Below are positions 1-6,899 of a DNA stretch of 15,284 nt, piece by piece. A model generated the notes under the pieces. That model was not told the origin of the DNA, did no database searches, and worked only from the letters and a program-made list of their open reading frames with translations. The DNA comes from Alphaproteobacteria bacterium HGW-Alphaproteobacteria-13. GTDB lineage: Bacteria > Pseudomonadota > Alphaproteobacteria > Sphingomonadales > Sphingomonadaceae. The position numbers and the translations under genes were made by a program. Location: assembly GCA_002842935.1 (NCBI GenBank), contig PHEM01000041.1:1-15284 (forward strand), given 5' to 3'. Each line of letters begins with the position of its first letter. Position 1 is the stretch's first letter.

Positions 1-3
1 GGG

Positions 4-126
4 CGTGATCGACATTGAATGAAACACCGCCGTGTCCCCGCGAAGGCGGGGACCCATCTCCTGCCTGTGCAAGATGGAACCGACCGGAGATGGACTCCCG
101 CCTTCGCGGGAGTACACGGCTCTATC
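4..126. repeat. 123-bp hairpin-pair intergenic repeat, copy 1
   Basis: Two hairpins face each other. The first has a TCCCCGC/GCGGGGA stem with a GAAG loop (about 36-53); the second has an ACTCCCGC/GCGGGAGT stem with a CTTC loop (about 94-113). The outer sequences GTGT...CCATCTCC and GGAGATGG...ACAC are also inverted, so the whole unit is one large imperfect palindrome. A second copy of identical length lies at 3437-3559 in the same orientation with about 9 differences. It resembles the REP/BIME-type repeats common between genes in alphaproteobacteria. Homology may begin left of the window edge. Confidence 0.85.
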
Positions 127-305
127 CTCTGATCAGGACAGACTTCAAGAGGCGGATGGCGCATGCCATAAAAATAAATTTTAATCGGGTTTAAACTGAT
201 AGAGATCAAATATCCCGCTTGATCTATCCCCATAAATTGGATTTATATCTCATTTAAGGCGTCGCTGCGAAGTCGATTCGAGTCTTCGAAAATTGGGAGG
301 GGATC
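127..305. promoter_or_regulatory. AT-rich regulatory gap upstream of acoA
   Basis: This stretch is much richer in A and T than the coding DNA and contains no credible gene. It holds a CATAAAAATAAATT box at 167-180 that matches boxes in the two other regulatory gaps, an inverted repeat GATCAA-N9-TTGATC at 204-224 (arms extend imperfectly to 198-228), and ATAAAT-N3-ATTTAT at 232-246. The acoA ribosome binding site GGGAGGGG (about 295-302) ends it. I see no convincing sigma-70 -35/-10 pair, so the promoter position is not assigned. Confidence 0.5.
204..224. promoter_or_regulatory. Candidate operator: GATCAA-N9-TTGATC
   Basis: A perfect 6-bp inverted repeat with a 9-bp spacer, with partly matching outer flanks (GATAGA before and TATC after). 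It lies about 82-102 bp upstream of acoA and includes AAATATC in its left half. Size and symmetry fit a dimeric repressor site, but no family consensus is recognised. Confidence 0.3.
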
Positions 306-1271
306 ATGCAGCTTGAACGTGGGGTCATTCTCGAGGCTTATCGGCGAATGGCGCTCATCCGGGCTTTCGAGGAGCGCGTAGGCGCCGATTCGATGGCCGG
401 TCTCATTCCCGGCTTCGTCCATCTTTACGCAGGCGAGGAAGCCGCCGCGGTCGGCGTCTGCATGAACCTGACCGAGAAGGACTGGATCGGCTCGACCCAT
501 CGCGGCCATGGCCATTGCATCGCCAAGACCTGCGATATCGAAGGCATGATGCTGGAGATTCACGGCAAGGCCGGCGGGCTTTGCGGCGGGAAGGGCGGTT
601 CGATGCATATCGCCGATCTCGACATCGGCATGCTGGGCGCGAACGGCATCGTCGGCGGCGGCCCGCCGCTGGCCGTAGGCGCGGCGCTCGCCGCCAAGCG
701 GCTCGGCACGGGGGGCGTCGGCGTCGCCTTCTTCGGCGACGGCGCATCCAATCAGGGAACCGTGGCCGAAGCGCTGAACATGGCCGTGGTGCTGAAGGTG
801 CCCGCCGTCTTCGTGCTGGAAAACAACGGATATGGCGAGTTCACCGCGGCCAGCTATCATTCCAATGGCATCGACCTTGGCGCGCGTGCGGCGGGGTTCG
901 GGCTTCCGGTCCTCAAGGCGGACGGCAGCGATTATTTCGCCGTTCACGAAGCCGCGGCCGAACTGATCGACCGGGCGCGCACGCAGGGGCTGCCGGGCTT
1001 CCTTGAGGTGAAGGTGAACCGCTGGCACGGCCACTTCACAGGCGATTCGCAGGCCTATCGCTCGCAGGAGGAACTGGCGGCGGCGCGATTGGCCGATCCC
1101 ATCCGGTTGCTGCGCGAGCGCGCCAGCGAAGCCGGGTTGATCGAAGCCGACGCGTTCGATGCAATCGACCAGGACGTGGCCGAGCTGATCGAGCGCGCGA
1201 GCGTGCAGGCGATGGCGGCGCCCCCGCCCGCGCTCAGCACGCTCACCACCGATGTCTACGTCTCTTATTGA
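306..1271 (+). CDS. acoA: Acetoin dehydrogenase-like E1 alpha subunit (TPP-dependent)
   Basis: The 321-residue product is the alpha subunit of a thiamine-diphosphate E1 component of the AcoA/PDH-E1alpha family. With AcoB it should cleave a C-C bond of a hydroxyketone (acetoin in characterised homologues) or a 2-oxo acid and pass the acyl group to a lipoyl domain in the cytoplasm. HRGHGH (65-70), GGKGGSMH (94-101), GDGASNQG (144-151) and ENNGY (172-176) are visible; GDG to NN is the ThDP/Mg2+-binding motif of the family. Length matches known AcoA proteins (about 320-330). The ATG at 306 follows a strong GGGAGGGG. acoB begins 9 bp after its stop, so the two are cotranscribed. The acetoin label comes from family resemblance and the AcoC neighbour; another hydroxyketone or 2-oxo acid is possible. 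Confidence 0.88.
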   Translation: MQLERGVILEAYRRMALIRAFEERVGADSMAGLIPGFVHLYAGEEAAAVGVCMNLTEKDWIGSTHRGHGHCIAKTCDIEGMMLEIHGKAGGLCGGKGGSMHIADLDIGMLGANGIVGGGPPLAVGAALAAKRLGTGGVGVAFFGDGASNQGTVAEALNMAVVLKVPAVFVLENNGYGEFTAASYHSNGIDLGARAAGFGLPVLKADGSDYFAVHEAAAELIDRARTQGLPGFLEVKVNRWHGHFTGDSQAYRSQEELAAARLADPIRLLRERASEAGLIEADAFDAIDQDVAELIERASVQAMAAPPPALSTLTTDVYVSY

Positions 1272-1279
1272 GGTTTCCC

Positions 1280-2299
1280 ATGCCCAAGAAATCGATGCGA
1301 ACGGCCCTGAACGAGGCCATGGCGCAGGAAATGCGCCGTGATCCCACCGTCATCGTCATCGGCGAGGATGTCGTCGGCGGACAGGGCGGGCTGGGCGAGA
1401 CCAGCGTCGGCGGCGTGTTCGGCGTCACCAAGGGTCTGGGCGAAGAGTTCGGACTCGACCGCGTCATCGATACGCCGATCACCGAAAGCGCCATCATCGG
1501 GACGGCGGCGGGCGCCGCGGTCGCGGGTCTCCGCCCGATCGCCGAACTGATGTTCGTCGATTTCCTCGGCGTGTGCTTCGACCAGATCTTCAACCAGGCG
1601 GCCAAATTCCGCTATATGTTCGGCGGCAAGGCGCGGACGCCGCTGGTCATCCGCGCGATGACCGGCGCGGGCGTGCGGGCCGGCGCCCAGCATTCGCAGG
1701 CGCTGCATTCTATCTTCACGCATATCCCCGGCCTGAAGGTCGTGGTGCCGTCGTCGCCCTATGACGCCAAGGGCCTGCTCATTCAGGCGATCCGGGACGA
1801 CGACCCGGTGATCTTCCTCGAACACAAGACCTTGTACGATATCGAGGGCGAAGTCCCCGACGAGGCCTATGCGATCCCCTTCGGCGAGGCGAACGTCCTT
1901 CGCGAAGGCCGCCATGCCACGATCGTCGCCCTTTCGCGGCAGGTGCACACGGCGATGGACGCGGCAAGCCAGCTCGCGAGCAAGGGGATCGAGGTCACGG
2001 TCGTGGACCCCCGCACGACGTCGCCGCTCGACGAGGACACGATCCTCGAATGCGTCGAGGAAACCGGCCGTCTGGTCATCGTCGACGAGGCCAATCCCCG
2101 GTGCAGCTTCGCCACCGACGTGGCGGCGATGGTGGCCGACAAGGGCTTCGCTTTCCTCAAGGCGCCCGTCCGGATGGTGACCGCGCCGCACGCGCCGGTC
2201 CCGTTCGCGCCCGTGCTCGAGGACGCCTATGTGCCCGACGCCGCGCGCATCATCGCGGCCGTCGAATCGATCGTCGCGAACGAAGAGGCGGCCGCATGA
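1280..2299 (+). CDS. acoB: Acetoin dehydrogenase-like E1 beta subunit
   Basis: The 339-residue beta subunit (transketolase-type pyrimidine-binding domain plus C-terminal transketolase domain) pairs with AcoA as an alpha2beta2 E1. Family hallmarks are GED (28-30), DTPITE (64-69) with the Glu that contacts the ThDP aminopyrimidine, a long GAQHSQALH segment after the GAG turn, and GLKVVVPSSPYDAKGLL. I choose ATG 1280 because GAGG at 1270-1273, overlapping the acoA stop codon, gives a well-spaced Shine-Dalgarno. An in-frame TTG at 1268 would add four residues but lacks a good site. The stop codon overlaps the acoC start as ATGA (2296-2299), which points to translational coupling of the three subunits. 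Confidence 0.88.
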   Translation: MPKKSMRTALNEAMAQEMRRDPTVIVIGEDVVGGQGGLGETSVGGVFGVTKGLGEEFGLDRVIDTPITESAIIGTAAGAAVAGLRPIAELMFVDFLGVCFDQIFNQAAKFRYMFGGKARTPLVIRAMTGAGVRAGAQHSQALHSIFTHIPGLKVVVPSSPYDAKGLLIQAIRDDDPVIFLEHKTLYDIEGEVPDEAYAIPFGEANVLREGRHATIVALSRQVHTAMDAASQLASKGIEVTVVDPRTTSPLDEDTILECVEETGRLVIVDEANPRCSFATDVAAMVADKGFAFLKAPVRMVTAPHAPVPFAPVLEDAYVPDAARIIAAVESIVANEEAAA

Positions 2300-3390
2300 C
2301 CGGGATCGCCGCCATCACCATGCCGCGATGGGGCCTGACCATGGAGGAAGGCACGCTGACCGGCTGGCTCGTCGGTCTGGGCGAGGAGACGCGGCAGGGC
2401 GTCGATGTGATCGAAGTGGAATCGACCAAGCTGGCGGGAACGGTCGAAGCGCCCGCCACGGGAATCCTGCGCCGCCAGGTGATCGCGGTGGGGCAGACCG
2501 TCCCCGTGGGCGCGCTGGTGGGGGTGATCGCGGACGCGGACGTCGGCGACGAGGCGATCGATGCGTTCATCGCGACCTTCGCGCCCGTCGATCTCGATGT
2601 CGAGGAAGGTGGGGCGAGCGAACCCCGGATCGTTTCGGTGGGCGAACACCGGATCAACTATCTGCGCAAGGGCGGACCCGGACCCGTCGTTCTTTTCGTC
2701 CACGGTTTCGGGGGCGATGCGGCGGGCTGGGGCTTCGTGCAGGAAGTGCTCGCCGCCGACCATGACACGATCGCCCTGGACCTGCCCGGCCATGGCGCCT
2801 CGTCGAAGGCGATCAGCGACGGCAGCCTCGCGGGGCAGGCCGCCATCGTCGCGGACTTCCTTCGCGCCCTCGATCTTGGCCCCGTGAATCTCGTCGGCCA
2901 CTCGATGGGCGGCGGCGTGTGCATCGCGCTTGCCGCCGCGCATCCCGATCACGCCGCGTCGCTGACGCTGCTGGCGCCGATGGGACTCGGCGCGGAGATC
3001 AATGCCGATTATCTGTCGACCTTCGCGACCGCGCAGCGCCGCCGCGATGTCGAGCCGGCCCTGCGCCTGCTGTTCGCCGACGAAGCCCTTGTCACCAAGG
3101 CGCTGGCCGAGGAAGTGGTGAAATACAAGCGCGTCGACGGCGTGTCGGAAGCGCTGGCCGCGATTGAACGCGCCATTCTAGACCATGGGTCGCAGAAAGC
3201 CGTGTTGCGGGAGGATCTCGCCGGACTGGCGCAGCCCGTGGCGCTGCTGGCCGGAGCGGAAGATCGGATCATCCCTCCCGCGCCGGTTGCCGCGCTTGGC
3301 GGCACGCTGCTGCCGTCGGTCGGCCATATGCCCCAGGTCGAGGCCCCGGACCAGGTCATCGCCGCGATTCGCAAGGTGGCGCGGGCCTGA
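2296..3390 (+). CDS. acoC: Lipoyl domain - alpha/beta hydrolase fusion (AcoC-type E2)
   Basis: The 364-residue protein has an N-terminal biotinyl/lipoyl domain (about 4-80) with the probable lipoylated Lys45 in EVESTKLAG, a short linker (about 81-108), and an alpha/beta hydrolase fold (about 110-364). The hydrolase triad is visible: oxyanion HGFGG (136-140), nucleophile Ser203 in GHSMGG, Asp323 in AGAEDRI, and His344 in VGHMPQ. It has neither the peripheral-subunit-binding domain nor the chloramphenicol-acetyltransferase-like core of a classical E2. This layout is known for AcoC of acetoin clusters, where the protein is called dihydrolipoamide acetyltransferase. Whether the hydrolase domain makes acyl-CoA or releases a free acid cannot be read from sequence. 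No E3 (dihydrolipoamide dehydrogenase) lies beside it, so one would come from elsewhere. Confidence 0.85.
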   Translation: MTGIAAITMPRWGLTMEEGTLTGWLVGLGEETRQGVDVIEVESTKLAGTVEAPATGILRRQVIAVGQTVPVGALVGVIADADVGDEAIDAFIATFAPVDLDVEEGGASEPRIVSVGEHRINYLRKGGPGPVVLFVHGFGGDAAGWGFVQEVLAADHDTIALDLPGHGASSKAISDGSLAGQAAIVADFLRALDLGPVNLVGHSMGGGVCIALAAAHPDHAASLTLLAPMGLGAEINADYLSTFATAQRRRDVEPALRLLFADEALVTKALAEEVVKYKRVDGVSEALAAIERAILDHGSQKAVLREDLAGLAQPVALLAGAEDRIIPPAPVAALGGTLLPSVGHMPQVEAPDQVIAAIRKVARA

Positions 3391-3428
3391 ACCCCTGTCC
3401 GGGTAGCGGCATGCGTTTCGGGTTCAGG
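3386..3428 (+). terminator. Stem-loop across the acoC stop codon
   Basis: CCTGAACCC (3386-3394) and GGGTTCAGG (3420-3428) form a perfect 9-bp inverted repeat around a 25-nt loop, and the left arm contains the acoC TGA. There is no U-tract after it, so it is not a classical intrinsic terminator. It may be a 3'-end stabilising or Rho-assisted structure, acting together with the hairpin repeat that follows. Confidence 0.35.
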
Positions 3429-3436
3429 GTCTGGAA

Positions 3437-3559
3437 CGTGATCGCCTTCGAATGAAATACCGCCGTGTCCCCGCGAAGGCGGGGACCCATCTCCGGCCCG
3501 TGCAAGTTGGAACCGACCGGAGATGGACTCCCGCCTTCGCGGGAGTACACAGCTTTATC
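3437..3559. repeat. 123-bp hairpin-pair intergenic repeat, copy 2
   Basis: This is a direct copy of the element at 4-126: same length, same orientation, about 93 percent identical by eye. The hairpin stems and the GGAGATGG/CCATCTCC arms are fully kept, and differences fall in the linker and at the ends. It sits between convergent acoC and the TetR gene, ending 19 bp past the TetR stop, where paired hairpins could end transcription from both sides. Confidence 0.85.
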
Positions 3560-3578
3560 AATCCAAGATGATCATGCC

Positions 3579-4235
3579 CTATTGCGGCTCGCGCAGCGGG
3601 AGATATTCGGGCAGGAACGTCCGGCCGAACGCTTCGCGCGCGCGCCGCGATTGTTCATATATCTCGTCGGTGATCAGCCCGTGGCGATGGACCGACAAGG
3701 TCCACAGCGCGTCGCTGATGATCAGCTGCTCGGTCAGGCGCTGCACCAGGTCGGGCAAGTCGGGGATCACGAAATATTGGCGCAGTTCCTCGGCCAACCG
3801 CTCCGCAAGCTGGCGGTCGATCTCGAGGTCGCGGGCGCGTATCATCGCCGACATGCCCGACCCGAGCAACAGGCGGCGCGCCGCCATATTGTCGTTATAA
3901 TAGTCGCGGCCTTCCTCGTAACGCGCGTTTTGCAAATCCTGCCACGTCAGGATCTCGCCGACCGGCGGACGGTCGAAAGCCTCCACGAACCGATCATAAA
4001 AACGCTCGGCCAGCGCCTGGAACACATGGCTCGCGTCAGGGAAGAAATGATAGATGGACGGCGGCGAGATGCCCGTGGTCTCAGCGAGCGTATAGATGCT
4101 GATCTCGTCGGGTTCCTGAGTCTGGAGAAGCAAGGCCGCGGAGTCGAGAATGGCTTCGAAACGCTGGCGGCTGCGCGCCTGACGCGGCCGCCGGAACAGG
4201 GAAACATCGCGGTCTGAAGATGCGCTATTCGTCAT
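3579..4235 (-). CDS. TetR/AcrR-family transcriptional regulator
   Basis: The 218-residue protein has an N-terminal DNA-binding domain typical of TetR: a basic arm (RRPRQARSRQRF, 15-26), helix 1, then a helix-turn-helix at about 46-65 with TLAETTGISPPSIYHFF. The remaining 140 residues are the variable ligand-binding and dimerisation part and suggest no ligand. It is divergent from the TonB receptor across a 164-bp AT-rich gap, the usual arrangement for a repressor acting on itself and its neighbour. Shared AT-rich boxes in the gap, upstream of acoA and between the oxidase and aminotransferase make it the likely local regulator (inference). ATG 4233-4235 has only a weak Shine-Dalgarno. Confidence 0.88.
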   Translation of the reverse strand: MTNSASSDRDVSLFRRPRQARSRQRFEAILDSAALLLQTQEPDEISIYTLAETTGISPPSIYHFFPDASHVFQALAERFYDRFVEAFDRPPVGEILTWQDLQNARYEEGRDYYNDNMAARRLLLGSGMSAMIRARDLEIDRQLAERLAEELRQYFVIPDLPDLVQRLTEQLIISDALWTLSVHRHGLITDEIYEQSRRAREAFGRTFLPEYLPLREPQ

Positions 4236-4399
4236 CGCGTCGCTCTAGCAGCTTTGATGCCCGCTTCAACCCAGGCTCATGGCATAATCAAATAAATATC
4301 GAAAATATTCTTGACATTCCCTGAAAATGGCGATTTTTTCCGTGTATAAAAGCGATATAAATTTATTTGTGATGCAACGGCTATACCAGGGAGGGTGAT
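4236..4399. promoter_or_regulatory. Divergent control region, TetR gene / TonB receptor
   Basis: This AT-rich 164-bp gap contains the box GCATAATCAAATAAATATC (4282-4300), 46 bp from the TetR start codon and similar to the box at 8272-8290. It also has TTGACA at 4311-4316, TATAAA at 4345-4350 and 4356-4361, and a 10-bp palindrome ATAAATTTAT at 4357-4366. The TTGACA and TATAAA elements are not spaced as one sigma-70 promoter, so I do not pair them. AGGGAGGG before 4400 is the receptor's ribosome binding site. Confidence 0.5.
4282..4300. promoter_or_regulatory. Shared AT-rich box (candidate operator), TetR side
   Basis: GCATAATCAAATAAATATC matches GCATAAAACAATAAATATC at 8272-8290 in 16 of 19 positions. 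Both lie about 46 bp upstream of a minus-strand start codon and have the same orientation. A shorter relative (CATAAAAATAAATT) lies at 167-180. It could be the TetR binding site or a shared promoter element. Confidence 0.4.
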
Positions 4400-6667
4400 A
4401 TGACGGTGCGGATGAAGCCTATATGCCAGGGACTGTTGCTGTCGGCCTGCTTTGCGATGCCATCGCCGGTGCTGGCGCAGGAGAGCGCATCCGCGACCGA
4501 GGGCGAAGACGGGATCCGGGAAATCATCGTCACAGCCCAGAGGCGCGAACAGAATGTGCAGGATGTTCCCATCGCGATCAGCGCGATCAGCGGCGACGCG
4601 CTCGCCGAGACCGGAATTCGCGATCCGCGCGACCTGACCCTGCTCGTTCCCAGTCTCTCGATGCAGGCGGGCACCGCGGCGTCGACCACCTCGCTGTTCA
4701 TTCGCGGCGTCGGCATCGGCGACTTCAATTCCAACACCACGGGCGCCGTGGGGGTTTATGTCGATGATGTTTTCCTGGGCGCCAACGCGGGCAAGCTGTT
4801 CAACGTCTTCGACAGCGAGGGGATCGAAGTGCTGCGCGGGCCGCAAGGCACGCTCTATGGGCGCAACACCACGGGCGGCGCCATCCGCTTCTCGTCGCGC
4901 AAGCCCACCGATACGCTCAGCGGCAACGCCTCCCTTCTCTACGGGCGCTTCAACGAGGTCCAGTTGGAAGCGGGCGTCGGCGGTCCGATCGTCCCCGACC
5001 GCCTGAAAGTGCGCGTCGCCGGACTCTATCACAATCGTGACGGCACGACCTATAATCGCGTGACCGGCAATCGCGTCAACAACCTCAATCTCTGGGCGGC
5101 GCGCGCGATCGTGGATTTCACGCCGAGCGACAACGCGCTGCTGCGTCTTTCCGTGCACGGCGGCCGCAACACGGGCGGCGCGCGCCAGTTCCAGCATCGC
5201 GGGCAGGGCGTGGACTTCTTTGGCGATCCCGCCTTCCTGCCCGACGGCACGCCGACCGATGGCCTGGGATATGCCGATACCGACGGCGATCCCTATGCGG
5301 GCGATTATAATATCGAGGGGAAGGAAAGGATTTCGGCGCTGGGCGCCTCGCTCACCGGCCAGTTCGATTTCGGCGGCGTGACCCTGACCTCGATCACGGC
5401 CTATGAGCAGGTCAACCGGGCGACGCTGGAGGATACGGACTCCAGCCCCGCCGATCTGGTCATTGCCTATTATGAAGACCGGCCGCGCCAGTGGAGCCAG
5501 GAACTTCGCTTGCAGTCCAGCGACGGCGGCCCGTTCAACTGGATCGTCGGCGGCTATTATTTCCACGACAAGCTCAAGACCGACAGCGCCTTCGACCTGC
5601 TTCGCAGCCTGCGCGACCCGGACGATCTGCTCGGAACCTTCGATCCGGAAAATTCGATGGCGCTGTGGCGCTATCCCTACACCCAGACGACGAAGAGCTA
5701 TGCACTCTTCGGTCAGGCCGATTACAAGCTGGCCGACAATCTGACCGCGACCATCGGACTGCGCTATTCGCACGACAAGATTCGGCTCGATTATGTCAGC
5801 CTGCTCGACGCAGTCGGCGGCGTCGCGCCCGTGAAGGATTTCTCCGACATCACCATCCCGCTGGTGGTGTTCGATCAGGCCAAGAGCTTCAGCGATCTCA
5901 GCTGGCGGGCCGGGATCGACTACAAGACCGGCGACACGCTCGTCTATGCGTCCTTTTCCAAGGGGTATAACAGCGGCGGCTTCTCGGGCGCCGCGGCCGA
6001 CGACATCCTCCAGCTTCAACCCTTCAAGTCTGAAAATCTCTACGCCTATGAAGCGGGGTTCAAGACGGAACTGCTCGATCGCAAGCTGCGCTTCAACACG
6101 GCGGGCTTCTATTATGACTATCGCGACTTGCAGGTCTTCATATTCGACCTGAGCGGACCCGTGCCGGTCCAGCGAAAGCTCAACGGCGGCAACGCCCGCA
6201 TCTGGGGGATCGAGAGCGAAGTCACCGCGCGGCCGACCCGCAACATCGACCTGTTCGTCGCCGTGACCTGGATGCACAGCAAATACCGCAATTTCATTGC
6301 GCAAGGCGGCACGAGCTATTCGGGCAACCGGCTCGTCAACTCGCCGAAATTCGCGATGTCGGGCGGCGCGACGGTCAGCGTCCCGCTGGGCGACAGCGGC
6401 TCGATCCGGGCGCGCGTCGATGGAACCTACACCTCGTCCATCTATCTTTTCCCCGACAATTCGGCGTCCGGCTGGGTGAAGGCCCATGGCCTGCTCAACG
6501 CTCGCCTGTCCTGGCAGTCGGCCGACGAGCAATATGAAATCGCCCTTTGGGGCAAAAATCTGACCGGCACGAAATATATCACGTCGGTGGCGCCGATCAT
6601 CACGTCGGACCAGCTGAACTATAACGACCCGCGCACCTATGGCGTGCAACTGGTCGCCAGGTTCTGA
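4400..6667 (+). CDS. TonB-dependent outer-membrane receptor
   Basis: The 755-residue protein is an energised outer-membrane transporter. The signal peptide is about residues 1-26, with a hydrophobic stretch GLLLSACFAM and probable cleavage after VLA. It is followed by EIIVTAQRREQNVQDVPIAI, the TonB-box/plug start typical of sphingomonad receptors. The plug ends near RGPQGTLYGRNTTGGAIRF, and a long beta-barrel ends in VARF with the expected terminal aromatic. No siderophore-specific feature is recognised, and large receptor families of this kind in sphingomonads often import organic nutrients. ATG 4400 is supported by AGGGAGGG just upstream. Its place between a TetR regulator and amine-metabolising enzymes suggests it imports the pathway substrate (inference). 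Confidence 0.93.
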   Translation: MTVRMKPICQGLLLSACFAMPSPVLAQESASATEGEDGIREIIVTAQRREQNVQDVPIAISAISGDALAETGIRDPRDLTLLVPSLSMQAGTAASTTSLFIRGVGIGDFNSNTTGAVGVYVDDVFLGANAGKLFNVFDSEGIEVLRGPQGTLYGRNTTGGAIRFSSRKPTDTLSGNASLLYGRFNEVQLEAGVGGPIVPDRLKVRVAGLYHNRDGTTYNRVTGNRVNNLNLWAARAIVDFTPSDNALLRLSVHGGRNTGGARQFQHRGQGVDFFGDPAFLPDGTPTDGLGYADTDGDPYAGDYNIEGKERISALGASLTGQFDFGGVTLTSITAYEQVNRATLEDTDSSPADLVIAYYEDRPRQWSQELRLQSSDGGPFNWIVGGYYFHDKLKTDSAFDLLRSLRDPDDLLGTFDPENSMALWRYPYTQTTKSYALFGQADYKLADNLTATIGLRYSHDKIRLDYVSLLDAVGGVAPVKDFSDITIPLVVFDQAKSFSDLSWRAGIDYKTGDTLVYASFSKGYNSGGFSGAAADDILQLQPFKSENLYAYEAGFKTELLDRKLRFNTAGFYYDYRDLQVFIFDLSGPVPVQRKLNGGNARIWGIESEVTARPTRNIDLFVAVTWMHSKYRNFIAQGGTSYSGNRLVNSPKFAMSGGATVSVPLGDSGSIRARVDGTYTSSIYLFPDNSASGWVKAHGLLNARLSWQSADEQYEIALWGKNLTGTKYITSVAPIITSDQLNYNDPRTYGVQLVARF

Positions 6668-6682
6668 CCGGAGGAATGTCTC

Positions 6683-6720
6683 GCGGCGCCGCAGCCTCGA
6701 CTTCGCTCGACACGAACGGA
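6683..6720. repeat. Degenerate REP-like fragment after the TonB receptor
   Basis: A 10-bp palindrome GCGGCGCCGC (6683-6692) is followed by CTCGACTTCGCTCGACACGAACGG. The latter resembles one arm of the REP family represented by the element at 10577-10666, which also ends in CACGAACGG. It is the only candidate 3'-end structure for the receptor gene; there is no U-tract. Confidence 0.35.
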
Positions 6721-6752
6721 GGGAGAGGGATGCAGATTTACGGCTCGGCGCT

Positions 6753-6899
6753 CTAGGACGGATCGACATTCAGTTCTGGCGGCCTGCAAATGGCGGCCTT
6801 TCGCGCTTCCGGTGCTCACGTGCAGAAGCACGCTGCGCTCCGGGTCACGAAAAACCACCATTTTCGGCTCGCCATCTCCTGAATGTCGATCCGTCCTAG
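6753..6899. mobile_element. MITE-like element, 147 bp, perfect 21-bp terminal inverted repeats
   Basis: Positions 6753-6773 and 6879-6899 are perfect reverse complements (21 of 21). Both outer ends are CTAG, which being palindromic could be part of the repeat or a 4-bp target duplication. The interior has no gene. It contains a direct repeat of GGCGGCCT (about 6778-6801) and a small hairpin GTGCT/AGCAC (6812-6831). No transposase is nearby, so it is either non-autonomous or a repeat of the REP type. The right end contains the stop codon of the FAD oxidase gene on the minus strand. Confidence 0.75.

Noticed and set aside
30..120. Short repeated hairpins resembling a CRISPR array
   Set aside because: Only two inverted, not direct, units are present, with no regular spacers and no cas genes. 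It fits a REP/BIME-type element.
306..2299. acoA-acoB as housekeeping pyruvate dehydrogenase E1 (pdhA-pdhB)
   Set aside because: In sphingomonads the PDH E1 beta normally carries a lipoyl domain and lies near enolase and other core genes. Here the beta subunit lacks one, and the partner is an AcoC-type lipoyl-hydrolase.
4311..4350. Sigma-70 promoter TTGACA (4311) with TATAAA (4345)
   Set aside because: The spacer would be 28 bp, too long for a sigma-70 promoter, and the hexamer at 17 bp is all T. Not paired.
4277..6769. A long open frame antisense to the TonB receptor (minus strand, about 830 codons)
   Set aside because: It mirrors the receptor gene almost exactly, has no good start or ribosome binding site, and its translation has no recognisable domain. 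Long antisense frames are expected opposite GC-rich genes.
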